From assembly GCA_029207755.1 (NCBI GenBank), contig JARCOQ010000008.1:32028521-32092520 (forward strand): a stretch of 64,000 bases of DNA. The letters are read 5' to 3'. Of the stretch, positions 63,901 to 64,000 are shown one piece after another. The notes beneath the pieces are model-generated. The model had not been told where the DNA came from. It searched no databases and saw only the letters and a program-made list of their open reading frames with translations. The translations under genes were made by a program, and so were the position numbers. How positions within the stretch are numbered: the stretch's first letter is position 1; every line of letters begins with the position of its first letter. The DNA comes from Chamaea fasciata (Eukaryota; Chordata; Aves; Passeriformes; Sylviidae).

Positions 63901-64000
63901 ATGTTTTGCTCCCTGAACAAGGCCACCAAATGGTATGAAAATTTTGGAAGTGAAGCAGAAAAATTATGAGCTTTATGAAAGGCTATTTCTTCACACTGAC
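61000..64000 (-). other. NCKAP5: NCKAP5 intron, upstream part (partial)
   Basis: This is sequence upstream of the acceptor at 61000-61001, running off the window. No exon, promoter, CpG island or recognised mobile element is seen. The preceding exon, expected to end in a QQQFSR-like peptide with a split Arg codon, was not found here. Confidence 0.75.

Overview
The window looks like intronic DNA of a bird, with six small protein-coding pieces on the minus strand. The avian assignment rests on CR1 LINE 3' ends (the copies at 14046-14640 and 55672-55795 and the fragment at 29326-29382) and on two retroviral LTRs of types abundant in neoavian genomes. There are no bacterial-type operons, and I recognise no tRNA, rRNA or CRISPR. 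Nearly all of the longer open frames are chance frames in AT-rich intron.

The coding content is the N-terminal coiled-coil part of NCKAP5 (Nck-associated protein 5), read right to left. The exons in transcript order are 60999-60909, 47041-46892, 25344-25276, 18785-18747 and 13553-13434. Each has a consensus acceptor and donor, and the reading frame runs across every junction. Together they give 156 complete codons plus one base of a split Arg codon. The first exon enters in the middle of a codon. The last four are 150, 69, 39 and 120 bp, all phase 0 at both ends. The start codon, promoter and earlier exons lie beyond 64000. The long downstream exons lie before position 1. I also propose a 24-bp microexon at 57264-57241 that would insert eight residues in frame and extend a heptad pattern.

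By region: 1-13433 is the intron after the last exon, with no gene or recognised mobile element seen. 13554-18746 carries a CR1 copy, a tetranucleotide microsatellite and a possible conserved block. 18786-25275 carries an ERV 5' LTR with a primer-binding site, starting only 75 bp upstream of the 39-bp exon. 25345-46891 is a long intron with one CR1 scrap, a hairpin and poly-A/T tracts. 47042-60908 has a second LTR, a CR1 3' end, the candidate microexon and a 36-bp tandem duplication. 61000-64000 is intron with no recognised feature.

Both LTRs and the two longer CR1 copies read on the plus strand, antisense to the host gene. The family assignment comes from recognised peptide blocks recalled for NCKAP5. 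No database search was possible.
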